64,000 nucleotides of DNA from NCBI GenBank assembly GCA_034509925.1, contig CM067529.1, forward strand, positions 4,783,001 to 4,847,000. The letters run 5' to 3'. Below the pieces are notes generated by a model that made no database searches, was not told the origin of the DNA, and was given only the letters and a program-made list of their open reading frames with translations. Within the stretch, counting starts at the first letter, position 1; each line of letters begins with the position of its first letter. Position numbers and translations under genes: made by a program. This document shows positions 35,710-47,282 of this stretch, in pieces. Origin of the DNA: Hirudinaria manillensis (Eukaryota; Annelida; Clitellata; Hirudinida; Hirudinidae).

Positions 35710-38700
35710 ATGGAAGGAGATCTTTTTAATGTTTTGAATAATTTGGATTCAGTGAGTGCATTCAGCTGGTTTTTTAGGATCTTCGGATTGTTTTATAATA
35801 TAAATCATTAATCAAAGATTTTACTGACTATTAGGATGGTGTTAGGATTGCTAGTGCCTATGATTTCTTGGTGCAGCAGCCTTTGTAAAATTTTTTAGCT
35901 ATGACATTTTTGCTTTGAAAGACGAGATTCTATTTGAAGTTGAGTATTATTGATTTTTTGGTCTAGGATCATTTAGATTCAATTGACACAAAACTGAGTG
36001 ATGCCATAAACTTATATGCAAGAAAAAGTCAAGTTGAAGAACTGTTTAAAGGCTATGTTCATGCATTTAATAGTAATGAACATGATGTTTTATGGATGCC
36101 CAAGACTTTAAAAAGGTAGGCAGTCTCATAATGTTTTGGTCATTCAAATGCCAATTGAAAATACAGTTGATGTAAATACTGAACATTTAAACAAATTTTG
36201 TCGTTTACAGTTTCCGTTTATGTTGCAAAGCTTTGCACTTTGAGACTGTGATTAGAGTTTGGATCATATTGAATGATGAACTTAAGAAAGCAACATGTTA
36301 GTTACAATAATTATTATTTAATTTTGAATTATTTATATTAAATTCAAATTAACTATTGCAGCGATGGGACTTGAAGATATGGATAAAAAAAAATCATTTC
36401 CAGTGCTGAGATTGTTTACTGAATTTATTAACAGTATTTGTCTCTCACAAGTACCTCAGAAAGCTGTGATCCAAATTGTAAATTGTATTTTGACAACTCA
36501 AGAAATGGCTGTCGGATTTATAGAACTATGCTTGGGCTCAAAGGTATCAATATTTGATTTTATATCTGTTGTATATTCATTATATTAATAATTCATTATA
36601 TAAAGTATTTTTAATTTCAGAATGCAAGTCACATGACACATTTTCTCCATTTGCTCACAATGACTGGAGAACTAATCTTCAAGTTTCCAATGATTTATCA
36701 ACAGTTTCTGGTTCACTCTGAACCATGCCGAGGAAGCAAGAAACTATTTTCTGTTTGTTCTATCATTGTTGGGTTTTCAGATGAAAAGGCTGCCAAAGTT
36801 CATGCGTTTATGATTTCTCAACCTGACAAGATTGCTTTTCTTGCATGGGTAATTTCATTAATTCATTCTTGAAGGAAGTGCCTCTTCCCTCTTTAAAGAT
36901 GTTGAGGACATTAATTTTATATTTCAGTTAAATCGGTTTATATTGTAAATAATTTTATATTCCAGTTAAATCTGCTTATATTCAAAGTTAAATGTTCATC
37001 ACTGAATGTCTGGAACAATGAAGCTCTTATTTCACTTTGTGATTTCCTCATCCTGGACCTACTTGGATCCGTAATTAATTTTATTGTCATGGAATTGGTT
37101 CATCCAGCAATAGTTATATGAGCAATGATTTGATTTTCAGATTGATTTTGATGAGGTCAATGAGTACATGTCTCTGTTCTGGTCAACAATATGTCGTTCA
37201 TATCATTCAATTTTTGAAACGTCTCTGAGGACAAACAACCCTTCGCATCAAAATTATAATTCTACATTTTCTAAGAAGCTTGTTCAAAGCTTATGCCAAG
37301 GGTATTTATTTAAGTTATAACTTGTGGCATCTGTTCTTTATATGTTTGTGTTTGACCTAACATTTACCTGTGTCTTGGCAGAGGCACATATCAAGACATC
37401 ACGAAGAGGTTTTTCTGCAATTTACCAAATGGTGATGCAACATCTGACCTGCTCAATGAATTGTGCTCACAATTCTTGGAGAAATTATGTGAAATATTCA
37501 ACTGTAGAAAGAAAAAGTGAGAAGTTGATTTAAACTGTGCACGTATATTTTACATGCATGCCATGTATACTAATTATAATATATTATGATAAGTAATAAT
37601 ATGCATGTACATTGAATGAGATTTTACTTTATGATTGCAGGTCTAAAAAAATGAAAAATGGTCTTGAAATGAACACCATAGTCACAATTATGGAATCCTT
37701 GAATCAAACTCTGCCCCAACTAATGGAAAGTTCAACACACGAAAGCATCTCTAGTGGTTTGCAGTCTCTGCTTGATGAAAGCATCACTTTGCTGAGTAAC
37801 ATGTCACAGGAGAGCATCTCCTATTCTGAAGATCTCTTGAATGTTATGGATGTGAGTCACTATTACTCAAGTTTGAAAATTCATCATTAATGCCAATAAT
37901 AACACGACTGTATTTTTAGGCTCTTCTGAATTACTTGGTTCCTTTCATGAACCGACTTCAAAAGACGAAATGCAGCATCGTCTCGATAATGATCCTCTGT
38001 CGGGGAATTCAGGATCTGAATTTGTCGACTCGTTGTCTTTTGATTATTGCAAACAGTTTGCATCACATCAAGTGCACTCAGTTGTTGCTCAAATATATTT
38101 CTCCTGCCACTTTCTGCTCGTGGGTTCTTTGTCTTTATGATCATTTCTCTTCTGATGAAGAAGTGAGTTAAATTGTTCTCATTACTATAGTTTGAGTGAC
38201 TGAAAATGCCTCAGCCCACTTTGGATACTATTAATAATTATAAAGAATTAAATGATAATTTGGTGGTTGGATTTTATGGAATTTTTGAATGTTTGTTTCA
38301 GGATGTTATTTTATGTAGAAAGCTCTGCAAGAGAATATTTGATTATTTTATGTCAGCTATTTTGAAAAGTGTTGTTGAGCTTAAAAAGACCAAAGTTTTT
38401 TTCAAAAAGGTAATTTATGAATTTTTGCAACTTAAATATAAATAATTATGTTAATAATCATTCATTATTATTTGACTGTTTTAATGAATGCTTGCAGATT
38501 TGTAAGGATGACTCAAGTTGCAACTTTGAACATCTTTTGATGACAAATAACCTCGTCTGCAGGGTAAGCTGGATGCTTGTAAAAACCCTTGCTATAAATA
38601 TATTTACTTTCATTTTCTATGTTTTAGGCATTGAACCAACAATCCATTGATGTTGAATGCTCTTCAGTTTTGAAAAAGATTGGTAAAAAGCTCTTATTGA

Positions 38701-40537
38701 AAACTTATGCTTCCCTAGAGAGCCACCATGATACAAATAAAGAGACAGGGATTCTTCAGGAGGATAAAAAATGTTTGCCTCTGATAATGGAGACAATGGT
38801 ATCACTGCTCAGGCATTCAAAGACCTCAGTTGCACAAAGGGATGAAGAAAACAATTCCTCTGAAACAAACACATTTAAACAAGTTCTGAGATTCAAGGAT
38901 TACTCACTTACTGTTATCAAGTTAACTGAAGTAGGATTTTATTTATTGGAATAAGGATTTTAATTATCACTGGTAAAATAATAATAATATTTTGAAACCT
39001 TACAATGCTTTTCAGGATCCCGAAATTTTGCTGAACTCTATAAACTTTATTAAAGAAATCTGTTTTGGACAATCTGATGACAGCCAAAGCGAATTTCTTG
39101 ACGAGGCTTTTGATGTGACTTGTCAAAAGTTGAGGAATCTCGTTGAATCAAAGAACCTCCCTTCTTCTGATCCGCTTAAAATTCAATTGTCGGAATTGGC
39201 TTGTCAGTTGATGTTGTCCATGAACAAGGAAAAGATTTCCATTGCGTTGCAAGGAATATTTTCAACTCTGGTGAGCTTATTTGTTGTGGCAGTTTAGAAT
39301 CATATGAATTCAAGTATTAAATTCAGGACAATTATTAATATTTGGAAAGGATTCCAAGGCTGTAGATTGGTGCAGTGTCCACTGCATAATGCAGATCTGG
39401 CAAAGTTTGCTTGATCAAAAAATTGGTGAAAGCATCGAGGAGACCATGATTTATTCTTGTCAGCACGTAAGATACATAAACATTAAATATTAGTTTAGCT
39501 TAGATTAACAATATTTTTATAATTGTAGATTGTCATCTCAATTCAAAAGCTTCTACTCAAAAATCCTCCAGCTTATGCTGCAGTATCAATGCTGAATACC
39601 ATGACAGTTCTCATACACAAAAAGCCGGTAAGATCAATTGAAATATCAATCTTAAATTATGATGTTTGGTATCGATGTTATTTATTATTTGAATTTTATT
39701 TTCAGAATTTCCTGCTCATTCAAGACTTATCCATCATTCTACACTTTGCACACAGTGTCAACCTAGAAACATTTCCAAGCAAGTCATCATCCTCAACTTA
39801 TAAAACCCAACTGTCTGAGTTTGTTGCAGTCTTCCAGTCCTACTACCAAGTGCTCGATTCAATCCTTAGTTCCCATTCTGAAAGTGTCAAATGTTTGGTA
39901 CCAACCTTCACAGCTGCAGTGAAAAGTAATGATTTCAAAATTATGGACAATGCCGCCGCAATTATATAGCAGATCAAAAATGTTGATGAGTCTGTTTTTA
40001 TTCAGAATTACTTCAAGCTTCTATGTGGAGTGGCCAACAGATAATGGGCATCACTCTTACCCAGGATGATCTGCAAGATCTAGAAAAGTGTGCTCGATCT
40101 GTTGAGAGGTAAAAATCATTTGAAAGACCAATTTCAAATCAACATTATGATTTATTATTGTTCAAAGACTGGCAGCTTCTATGCAAGAGTATAAACTCGA
40201 CTTCACAAAAGTGTCGCACCTGCTCGTCGCGGAATTTGCCGACTGCTCTCAGAAAGTTACACTTTACCCGGTCATAAAGGCACGTTGCGATCATTAATTA
40301 ATTTATAAACTTTTCTTTACCTATAAACCTTGCAGTATTCTATTTGGTGAATATTTATTAAGTTTGAGGAATGTTTTTTTTTTGCAGATGTCATTGTTGC
40401 AAGCAATTTATTCATGGTTAGACATGTGTGATGAGCATACAACTGCCCAACTCCAAATTGCCCTCTCAGCAGGAGCTAAAGAAATATATAGGGACATTTA
40501 CAATGAATTTACCAGATATCACAAATACAAGGGATAA
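35710..40537 (+). CDS. URB2: URB2/NPA2, nucleolar 60S ribosome assembly factor
   Basis: URB2 works in the nucleolus in early pre-60S particles. The product is 1024 aa of mostly helical repeats. The C-terminal Urb2/Npa2 domain, about residues 840-1024, is the diagnostic part: VSHLLVAEFADCSQKVTLYP, then LLQAIYSWLDMCDEH, ending GAKEIYRDIYNEFTRYHKYKG-like. It is shorter than human URB2 (about 1520 aa), and the N-terminal two thirds are weakly conserved. Exons: 35710-35751, 35967-36115, 36211-36296, 36362-36543, 36621-36848, 36966-37070, 37141-37301, 37382-37516, 37641-37851, 37920-38162, 38302-38409, 38498-38563, 38628-38930, 39016-39270, 39350-39466, 39529-39627, 39706-39925, 40006-40108, 40168-40279, 40388-40537. 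The acceptor at 39348-39349 is uncertain: a stronger-looking AG at 39334-39335 gives a stop in the required phase. The intron after 40279 seems to use a GC donor. Confidence 0.87.
36913..36982 (+). repeat. Tandem duplication of a 3' splice site in URB2 intron 5
   Basis: A 32-bp unit at 36913-36944 is repeated at 36951-36982 with 3 differences. Each copy contains a T-rich tract, a CAG/TTAAAT acceptor and the first exon bases. Using the first copy would give a stop after six codons; the second copy keeps the frame for 35 codons. Confidence 0.9.
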
Positions 40538-40547
40538 ATTCATGTAA

Positions 40548-40553
40548 AATAAA
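40548..40553 (+). terminator. Polyadenylation signal of URB2
   Basis: AATAAA 11 bp after the URB2 stop codon. Confidence 0.65.
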
Positions 40554-40999
40554 GCAATATTTTTAATGAATGCCTTTGTTATGCGTTTCTTAACTTGAGG
40601 AAAGTTTAATAAAGGGTAGTGGGTTTTTATAAGATTGTTGATGTTTCAAATATTGAAGCTGATGCTTCAAAAGCTCTGTACTTCATACATTTGTGAAGAA
40701 TTTTCCCAGTTTGAGCTGAATCTTGCACATTTCAATACACTTTGATGTCAGCATACCATGATGTCTAAACATGTTCTAAAATTTCAGAAGCACAACACTG
40801 ACCAAATTATAAAGCAAACATATTTGAAAGGCTATAAAAGTTGATAATATGGTTTTAAGTCATTAAGTATTCTTTTCACAAAATAAACATGACATGATTG
40901 CCCCATTTGTAAACTCAGAAACACAGCCCATAATAGATCATGAATGGAATCTAATGTGTAGTGAGAATCGTCGACAGGTTTTAGGAATGACTGTCGGAA
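40554..40999. other. Convergent gap between URB2 and MOSPD
   Basis: About 0.45 kb of AT-rich DNA between two stop codons on opposite strands; it should contain both 3' UTRs. No open frame or repeat of note. Confidence 0.5.
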
Positions 41000-42201
41000 T
41001 CAGGAAATCCGAAGTAGCTTGGTTGTCAAGAGACCTGAATAATTACGTGATTAAATTATTATTTAGTTAGAGGTTGAATGTGAACTACATTTTAAGGAAG
41101 GTAATTTAAAATATCCACTCACCTAGTACGTAAACTGCTACATATTTTTGGTTTTGAGTTACCCTTAGGTACCATGGAACCATTGATTCTTCATTTTCAA
41201 AGGGCAGTAAAGATACAAAAAGACAGAGGAGAGCAACAATCGAAATGTACCAGTTGTGATTGGTATGCAATTCTATAATTCACAAGGAATTAAAACCCCT
41301 GTACATACAATTTTTGAATTGACTTACTTACGTGTTTGTCTTTGTGTTGGAATAATAGATTCTGGCACATGTAGCTGTTGAACAATTGGCTGGGTAGAAT
41401 GAAGTGGGAGGGATTTAAAGTCCTCATCAGCACCAGAAGTTGATGCTTTATCAGATGTTGGTTTTAAAATGGATGCTACATCTTTTCTACCTACAAAAAT
41501 GATTACTCAAATTGATTGTGAAATTTGAATTAAGTAATGAGAGTTTACCATAAACTGTGCTGTTTCCTAATTCTGAAACTTGAATTCTAAACTTGTCCTG
41601 TACATTTTCATTATTTCTACATACATCCCTGTGTCTAAATGTTCTGTGAAAATAATTAAAAAAAACTTAAAATTTGGTTTGAACAAATGTGAGTAAAATG
41701 GGCTTTATGCATTAGTTTATTCATTAATGTGGCAATTTTAACGCAAATTAACAATATAATATCAAAATTATCATCGACCTAATTTAGATGCAAAACACGT
41801 GCTCAGACACTCCTTAGGAAATCATCTAATATATTAATGGTAGAAAGGGAGTTTTCTGTGAAACACTCACATGTCAATAGAGCAGTGTGGCTTCAAAAGT
41901 CCTTCAGAGTCAATAACTTTGTATTTATCTCTGGCATTGCTTAGCACTAAAATGATTGATAAAAAGTGGTTTTTTAAGATTTACTAAACTGAGAATTAAA
42001 AAAAATATAACAACAAAATGTTAACATAACATGTCATATAACAAAAATACCTTTGAACTTTAGTGAGAAGTCATATGGGTTGTAAAGCGTTAAAATTTGC
42101 TGATGCGAGGATGTATCGTCAGAAAAAAATGTTATAGAAGTTGGAAAAATAATAACAGGTAGTTTTCCTTCCAGAAATGACTTTGTTCTACTCCGTTCCA
42201 T
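41000..42201 (-). CDS. Motile sperm domain-containing protein (MOSPD1/3-like)
   Basis: A small VAP-related protein of the endoplasmic reticulum. The 221-aa product has an N-terminal MSP domain (about 10-110): LEGKLPVIIFPTSITFFSDD then LTLYNPYDFSLKFKVL, the same order as vertebrate MOSPD1. After a linker, two C-terminal membrane segments follow (about 163-180, WYISIVALLCLFVSLLPF, and about 203-220). In the family the MSP domain binds FFAT/FFNT peptides at membrane contact sites. Exons: 42051-42201, 41871-41946, 41549-41643, 41332-41490, 41123-41272, 41000-41034. The ATG at 42201 places 9 residues before the conserved LEGKLP, close to human; an in-frame ATG at 42258 is possible. MOSPD1 versus MOSPD3 cannot be told. 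Confidence 0.9.
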
Positions 42202-43433
42202 TACCCTTGTTGCAAAATGTGTGATTTTACCAAATTGTAAATTAAAGTAGAGATACAATATGACCTATTCTATTATCAAGCATGAATTATTTCTCAGATG
42301 TTCTCACACAAAACTGCAAATACCTAGTTCTAAATACAATAAGCAACTTCTTATGTTTGCATTCCTTAAATATCTATTAAACTTACCAATTAAATAATTG
42401 ATATCTCTCTCAAATCACCTGTTCCGAACGAACAATAGATCGAAATCGCTAAACAAGAAACACTTTCATGAATCAACGAAATAAAAATGAATCTAGAAAA
42501 GACGCAATAATGAATCTAACATGTCTAAAATATATATAGAATTTAAATTAAATATCAATAATTGAATTTCTTTTATCTTAAATTGTTGGCAACACATTGA
42601 TAAAGTTAATAAAGCTTCAGGCCACCAAAAGCAGTTCCTTATGATATAAATTAAAATTAAGCCTGGAGTTTTGGGTCTCACAAAAACGACGAAAGAATGA
42701 GAATGATTCATGTGTAACGCTTGACGAATACCTTTACTTTATTATTGGCATAATTAATTATTTGTTGATCGTCTACCTGTAATTATTTTGGAGTCGAGTT
42801 AGGTCATTGGAACAAGAGGTCTGCGCCTGTAGTACACGCACGTTTCATACTTCAACATGTGACCTTATTTGAAAGTCTTACATGGACCAAAAGCTGCATT
42901 ATTTATACTAAACGAACCCAGATTAATTCAACACAACTACTTAATTACGGGAGAGTGGGTCCTCTTAAGAAACAGATGCAGTTGTCTAACTAATGTCACG
43001 TTACTAACCAAACATTACATAGAAAACTGGTCAACCGTGTCTGACATATTGACCCGGTAACCGACCCCACCTGGTTGACTCGTGACCTGGAGACCAAAAT
43101 CCATCCATGCCCAGGTAACACTTTTACCGCGTCCGAGTACCGACGGCACCTCCAAGAACGAGCTGACGAAGAGATGTCAAGTTGAAATTTGTCTGCCTGG
43201 TCAGAGTTTGTAAACTTCTGTAGGACTAGGCCATATGCAATAATGTATAACTCCGGTAAATGCATTGGGCCAGACTGAAATGTCATGTATGCTGACTATG
43301 AATCATGTTTACATTTATTAACAAGAATGGTCGGTATCTTTTTTTAGTACCAGTATGACAATGATGGAAAACAACTAAATGAACAAAAACGTGCTACTGT
43401 TTTTAATCCTCAATAAAAAGATTAGATTAAAGA
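42202..43433. other. Intergenic 1.2 kb, MOSPD promoter side and ZRSR 3' flank
   Basis: Contains a patch (about 42930-43280) less AT-rich than its surroundings, with open frames on both strands of 63 and 96 codons. Neither has a recognisable domain or splice sites. I cannot say what it is. Confidence 0.4.
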
Positions 43434-44331
43434 TTATGAAGTATTTTCCACACAGTTTTCAACTGAAGTCCTGATATCTGACAAATTATATTCTCTAGAT
43501 GGAGTGGGAGATGTCTTGCTAGAAGCCTTGCATTTGGTTTTGGATTCCTTTCTTTCTTTCTTTAGCTTTTTCTTTTTCTTATGTTTTCTTGGTCTCTTGA
43601 CCTCTGTCAAATCCTCAGACATTTCCTCTGCTGATGTTGATCTCCTTTGCTCTGAACTCCTTGGAATGGAACTTCTCTTTGCAGAACGACTCGACTTTGG
43701 CGAAAATCTATTTCGTGACCTGCTTCTTGATGTTGGTCTTCGAGATGACATCCTCAGCCTCAAATTGTTTGAAGAGCTTTTTGACATTGATCTGTGAGTT
43801 GACTCAGGAGATGACCTTTTTAAACTTGATCTACATTCTGACCTAGGTGATCTGCTTCTTGATCTTGATCTACGAGAATGCTTTCCCTGGTTTGGATTTT
43901 GTGAGGATCTACTTCTCGACCTCCAAGTTCTGTCTCTATAAAACCGAGCATCAGAGGCATGAGGCGATCTGTGACGAGAAAAACCTGACTTTTGATGGAT
44001 TTGATTGATATTTTCCATCTTTTTTGGGTGCTGGAACACATGTAAAAAATTGCAATGCTTTCCTTTTGGACATTTGTTTTTAAGGAAAGATCCTGAAAAA
44101 TAGTTCATAAATAAAATATGCATTTCTGTGAATTTAGAAGAAAAATAATAATATTCAGTTATACATCCTCTGAGAAAGAAATACCTGCATAAAACAAATC
44201 TTACCACAAATGGCACTTGTCCAACTCTTAATTTTGACAAATTGGCATGATATCTGACGTTTATCAAACCATCTCCCATTGAATATCTGGAAGGCCTTCT
44301 TAGCTTCAGATTTCCTCAAATAAAAGAAGAT

Positions 44332-44363
<32 letters not shown>

Positions 44364-46193
44364 AATCTTTCTAAAATGTAAAAAAAAACAGAGAAAACGT
44401 CGGCATATATTCTTACTTCGAATATTCCACATAGACATTGCCTTTTAGATGGGGTTCATAATTGCAGCAAACAAAATAATTTGTGACTGTGCCAGCTTTC
44501 TGGAACTCAGGATATGTCTCATCATGAAATTTTTGAAATTCTTCATAAGTATCTTGGTCATCATATTCCAGATTGACATCTTGGGAAATAACAATAAGTA
44601 TGTTGCTAATCATTCAAATGTAGACGTGATAATTTTTTAATTGATCTGAAAACAAACCTGAGTCGAGCACATCATGTATGGCATGCTCCATACCAAAACA
44701 GAAAAACATGCCTGGAAACATGATGGTGGAACTCGAATTTGGAGCTGGATGATTCCTTGAGCAACTGAAAGTGAGCAAGTCTATGTGTGCTTATCGCAAT
44801 AAGGTTAAATGTAAAATTTAAACAAAAATCAAATAATTTCCAACAATCATAATAAAAGTCAACCTCATGCCAAATCTACAAGCTCCAACTTTCTGGAAAA
44901 ATGTACAGACATTTGGAACATCATCTTCAGGAATAAATCCTTTTGGAGGTTCAGGATTGTGCCAAACTTTAGGAGATGTTCTCTGATTGAAATATAGGAA
45001 TTTAATAAGCTTTTAAAAATGCCCAACTAATGTTCTTTGGAATCTGCAACCATTTCCATTGGAGCTAATTTTAATGTAATATAATTTAATTTGCACAAAA
45101 AGATACACTATCTCTGCAAGTGGATGGAGACTCTTCTAGAAGAAGTTAGGAATTGTTAAGGAAGTATGATCAAACACATTTGTTAGAAACTAAGTAGCAA
45201 ATTAAAAAGATCATAAAATGATAATAAAATTCAATAGGATATTGTTTCGGCCTATGCACGACTCCTCATTTCTTTAACCTTTTCAGGAACTTCTGTTGAA
45301 ACAAGTTTGTCTTCGATTAGAAGCAATTCCTTTTCTCTCTCATATTGCTCCCTGATGAGTTTCTTAAATTATTTAAAAGAGATAATTTGAATTGTGAAAC
45401 ATGCAATATATAGGAAGAATAAACTAGATTATTTTTCTGTTTTTTACTTCATTTTCCTTCTGAATTCTTTCTCTTTCTTCCTTATCTTTCTTGGCCTTAA
45501 AAAGATCCTGGGCTTCTTTTTCACGTTGAAGCCATTCCATGTGCTGCTGTCTGCAACAGTTTCAAAAGTTAATAATACTGATTTTGCAGTGACAATTATG
45601 TCCAAGCTATTTTTATAAGACAGTTGTAAATTATATTTAATTCATTAATATTCCATTTTTGACCTTTTTTGTTCTTCATCTATCAAGCTATCTGACTCAG
45701 TATTTGATTCCGTATTTTCAGTAGATTCAGCATTTTCAATATATCCTAAAATTGAAATTTTCACATACAGAAACACTAGGGCCACAACAATACTTGTTGA
45801 TGTCAATGGGAAAGTCATCAATTATAACCATTCTCTAAACATTTTGCCAATGTTTGACGCTTTAATTTTCTTTTTTCCTTTTTCAATAAAGCCTTCCATC
45901 TTTTATGGCTAGAAAACATAATAGCATTCATGAGGTCATGCGTCATTTCATTTCTTTATAATAAAATTTGGTCGATATTGGTTTCATGTTATTCATGTGT
46001 TAGTCTTAAGAGTTTTGGAAGAGCAATATAAACAGCAAATCTAAAAACACCAAATGTCTGCAGATATATGTGGCAAAGTCGTAGCACTCTCAATAACTTT
46101 TTACTACTTATACACCTACGAAGGAAATGTAAATTATGTGGTTGAAGATAATACGTAAGGGTGAAACCTTAATTTGGTGGAATTGAGATCCAT
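43434..46193 (-). CDS. ZRSR2: ZRSR2-type U2AF35-related splicing factor
   Basis: In vertebrates ZRSR2 recognises the 3' splice site of U12-type introns. The 510-aa product has: lysine/glutamate-rich N-terminal helix (KALLKKEKRKLKRQ, as in human); first CCCH finger about 147-167 with C-x8-C-x5-C-x3-H spacing; UHM-type RRM about 175-285 with the NGRWFDKR loop carrying the R-x-F motif; second CCCH finger with C-x7-C-x5-C-x3-H (CPKGKHCNFLHVF); and a C-terminal Arg-Ser domain of about 170 residues. Exons: 46168-46193, 45829-45908, 45664-45745, 45448-45550, 45279-45362, 44864-44982, 44658-44764, 44417-44579, 44205-44314, 43434-44092. The first exon codes eight residues plus two bases (MDLNSTKL). 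The border after 45279 is the least certain. No AT-AC intron was seen in this window. Confidence 0.92.
44332..44357. repeat. AAT microsatellite in a ZRSR intron
   Basis: About eight copies of AAT, starting 18 bp upstream (in gene sense) of the acceptor of the exon at 44205-44314. Confidence 0.88.
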
Positions 46194-47282
46194 GCTGAAG
46201 TGTTACAAAGTAGCAAGGACGTAAAAATGTTTAAATAACGAATGCATCAACTTCTTAATTTCGGATCTCCGACATATCTCGGCACGGGTCCTGATATTTA
46301 TTATCATCGACTTTGGAAATTCTAAATAGAATTCTACTGTTTTTAAATGTTAGTATATTTTACGAAAATGTTGAGAATTAACAATTTTATTAGCCTGATC
46401 ATTATTTTTTTTGTAGTAACAGAAATAAAGTAGGTTGTGGGCTCTAGAATCCGAAATTGGTATTTTTCAACGTTTATTAACTAATATTTCATTAAGAAAT
46501 TCTAAATAGAATCTCATTATTTTAAAAGTTAATATAATATCTTAAAACTTTGAGAATTGTTAAGAAATATCGATTTTATTAATAGGTCAACTACGTTTGG
46601 TCAACAGTATTTTTAACGATAAGGTGTAGCAGAGGAGAGCTGGACAAAATGCACCAAATAGGTTGCAAACTGTGATTACTCAACCTCCCTCCCCAAATTA
46701 AGTCCTACACATTATCAATTAGGGATTAATGATCGACAGGGGGAAATATATGTTAGATATTCAATATTCCCGTCACAAGGAGTAAAATTTTACTCGTACT
46801 GTCCTCCGAAGAAATCGTTTCATTCAATGTCCCTTCATGCTTTAGTTGAGGGGTGGGCGATTACTTTCCTTGGTGGGCTGAAATGTCATAATGCATGGCT
46901 GGGTGCTTATGAGGTCAGTACATAATTTGCCCAATCCGCTTCAGTTGGATCACTTCTAATGTGATCACTTCCTCTGGTTCGTGGATAATTGTGCACTGCG
47001 TAATATACATCCTTCTTTAGTTGTCACCGAGGTACATAATTTTTCAAAGTAATGTACACATTAACGGAGCCTGCGAGTATTTCAAATAATTATTTCATAT
47101 TGTGTTTGTTACTTTTTTGTTACAGTTTGAAAGAAAACCTTTGAATTTATTTGATTAAATTAATCTTTTTTGATAATAAGATCAAAGATTTTGATAATTT
47201 ATAATTTGATAATAAGAAAAATCCAATATTTCTTAAGATATTTAGAGCAATATCGTTTTTTTGTTTTCGTTTGATTTAGGGC
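46194..47282. promoter_or_regulatory. Divergent intergenic region, ZRSR and TOLLIP
   Basis: 1.09 kb between two start codons on opposite strands, so both promoters should be here. It contains a diverged direct repeat (46315-46392 and 46495-46580) and a patch near 46850-47040 that is less AT-rich. No other gene is seen. Confidence 0.5.
46315..46580. repeat. Diverged direct repeat, 180-bp offset
   Basis: GAAATTCTAAATAGAAT occurs at 46316 and 46496, and the homology continues with gaps through TTGAGAATT to GATTTTATTA-like sequence (to about 46392 and 46580). It looks like an old tandem duplication of about 180 bp. Confidence 0.75.

Noticed and set aside
39336-39349. Stronger acceptor at 39334-39335 for URB2 exon 15
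   Set aside because: In the phase required by the previous exon it gives a stop after three codons; the weaker AG at 39348-39349 keeps the frame and the DWCSVH match.
42930-43286. Less AT-rich patch with open frames on both strands, suspected gene or element
   Set aside because: No recognisable protein, RNA fold or terminal repeats; left as unexplained intergenic DNA.
43504-43846. Plus-strand open frames of 70-97 codons, leucine- and acid-rich
   Set aside because: They are the antisense of the ZRSR Arg-Ser domain; the low-complexity codons leave the reverse frames open.
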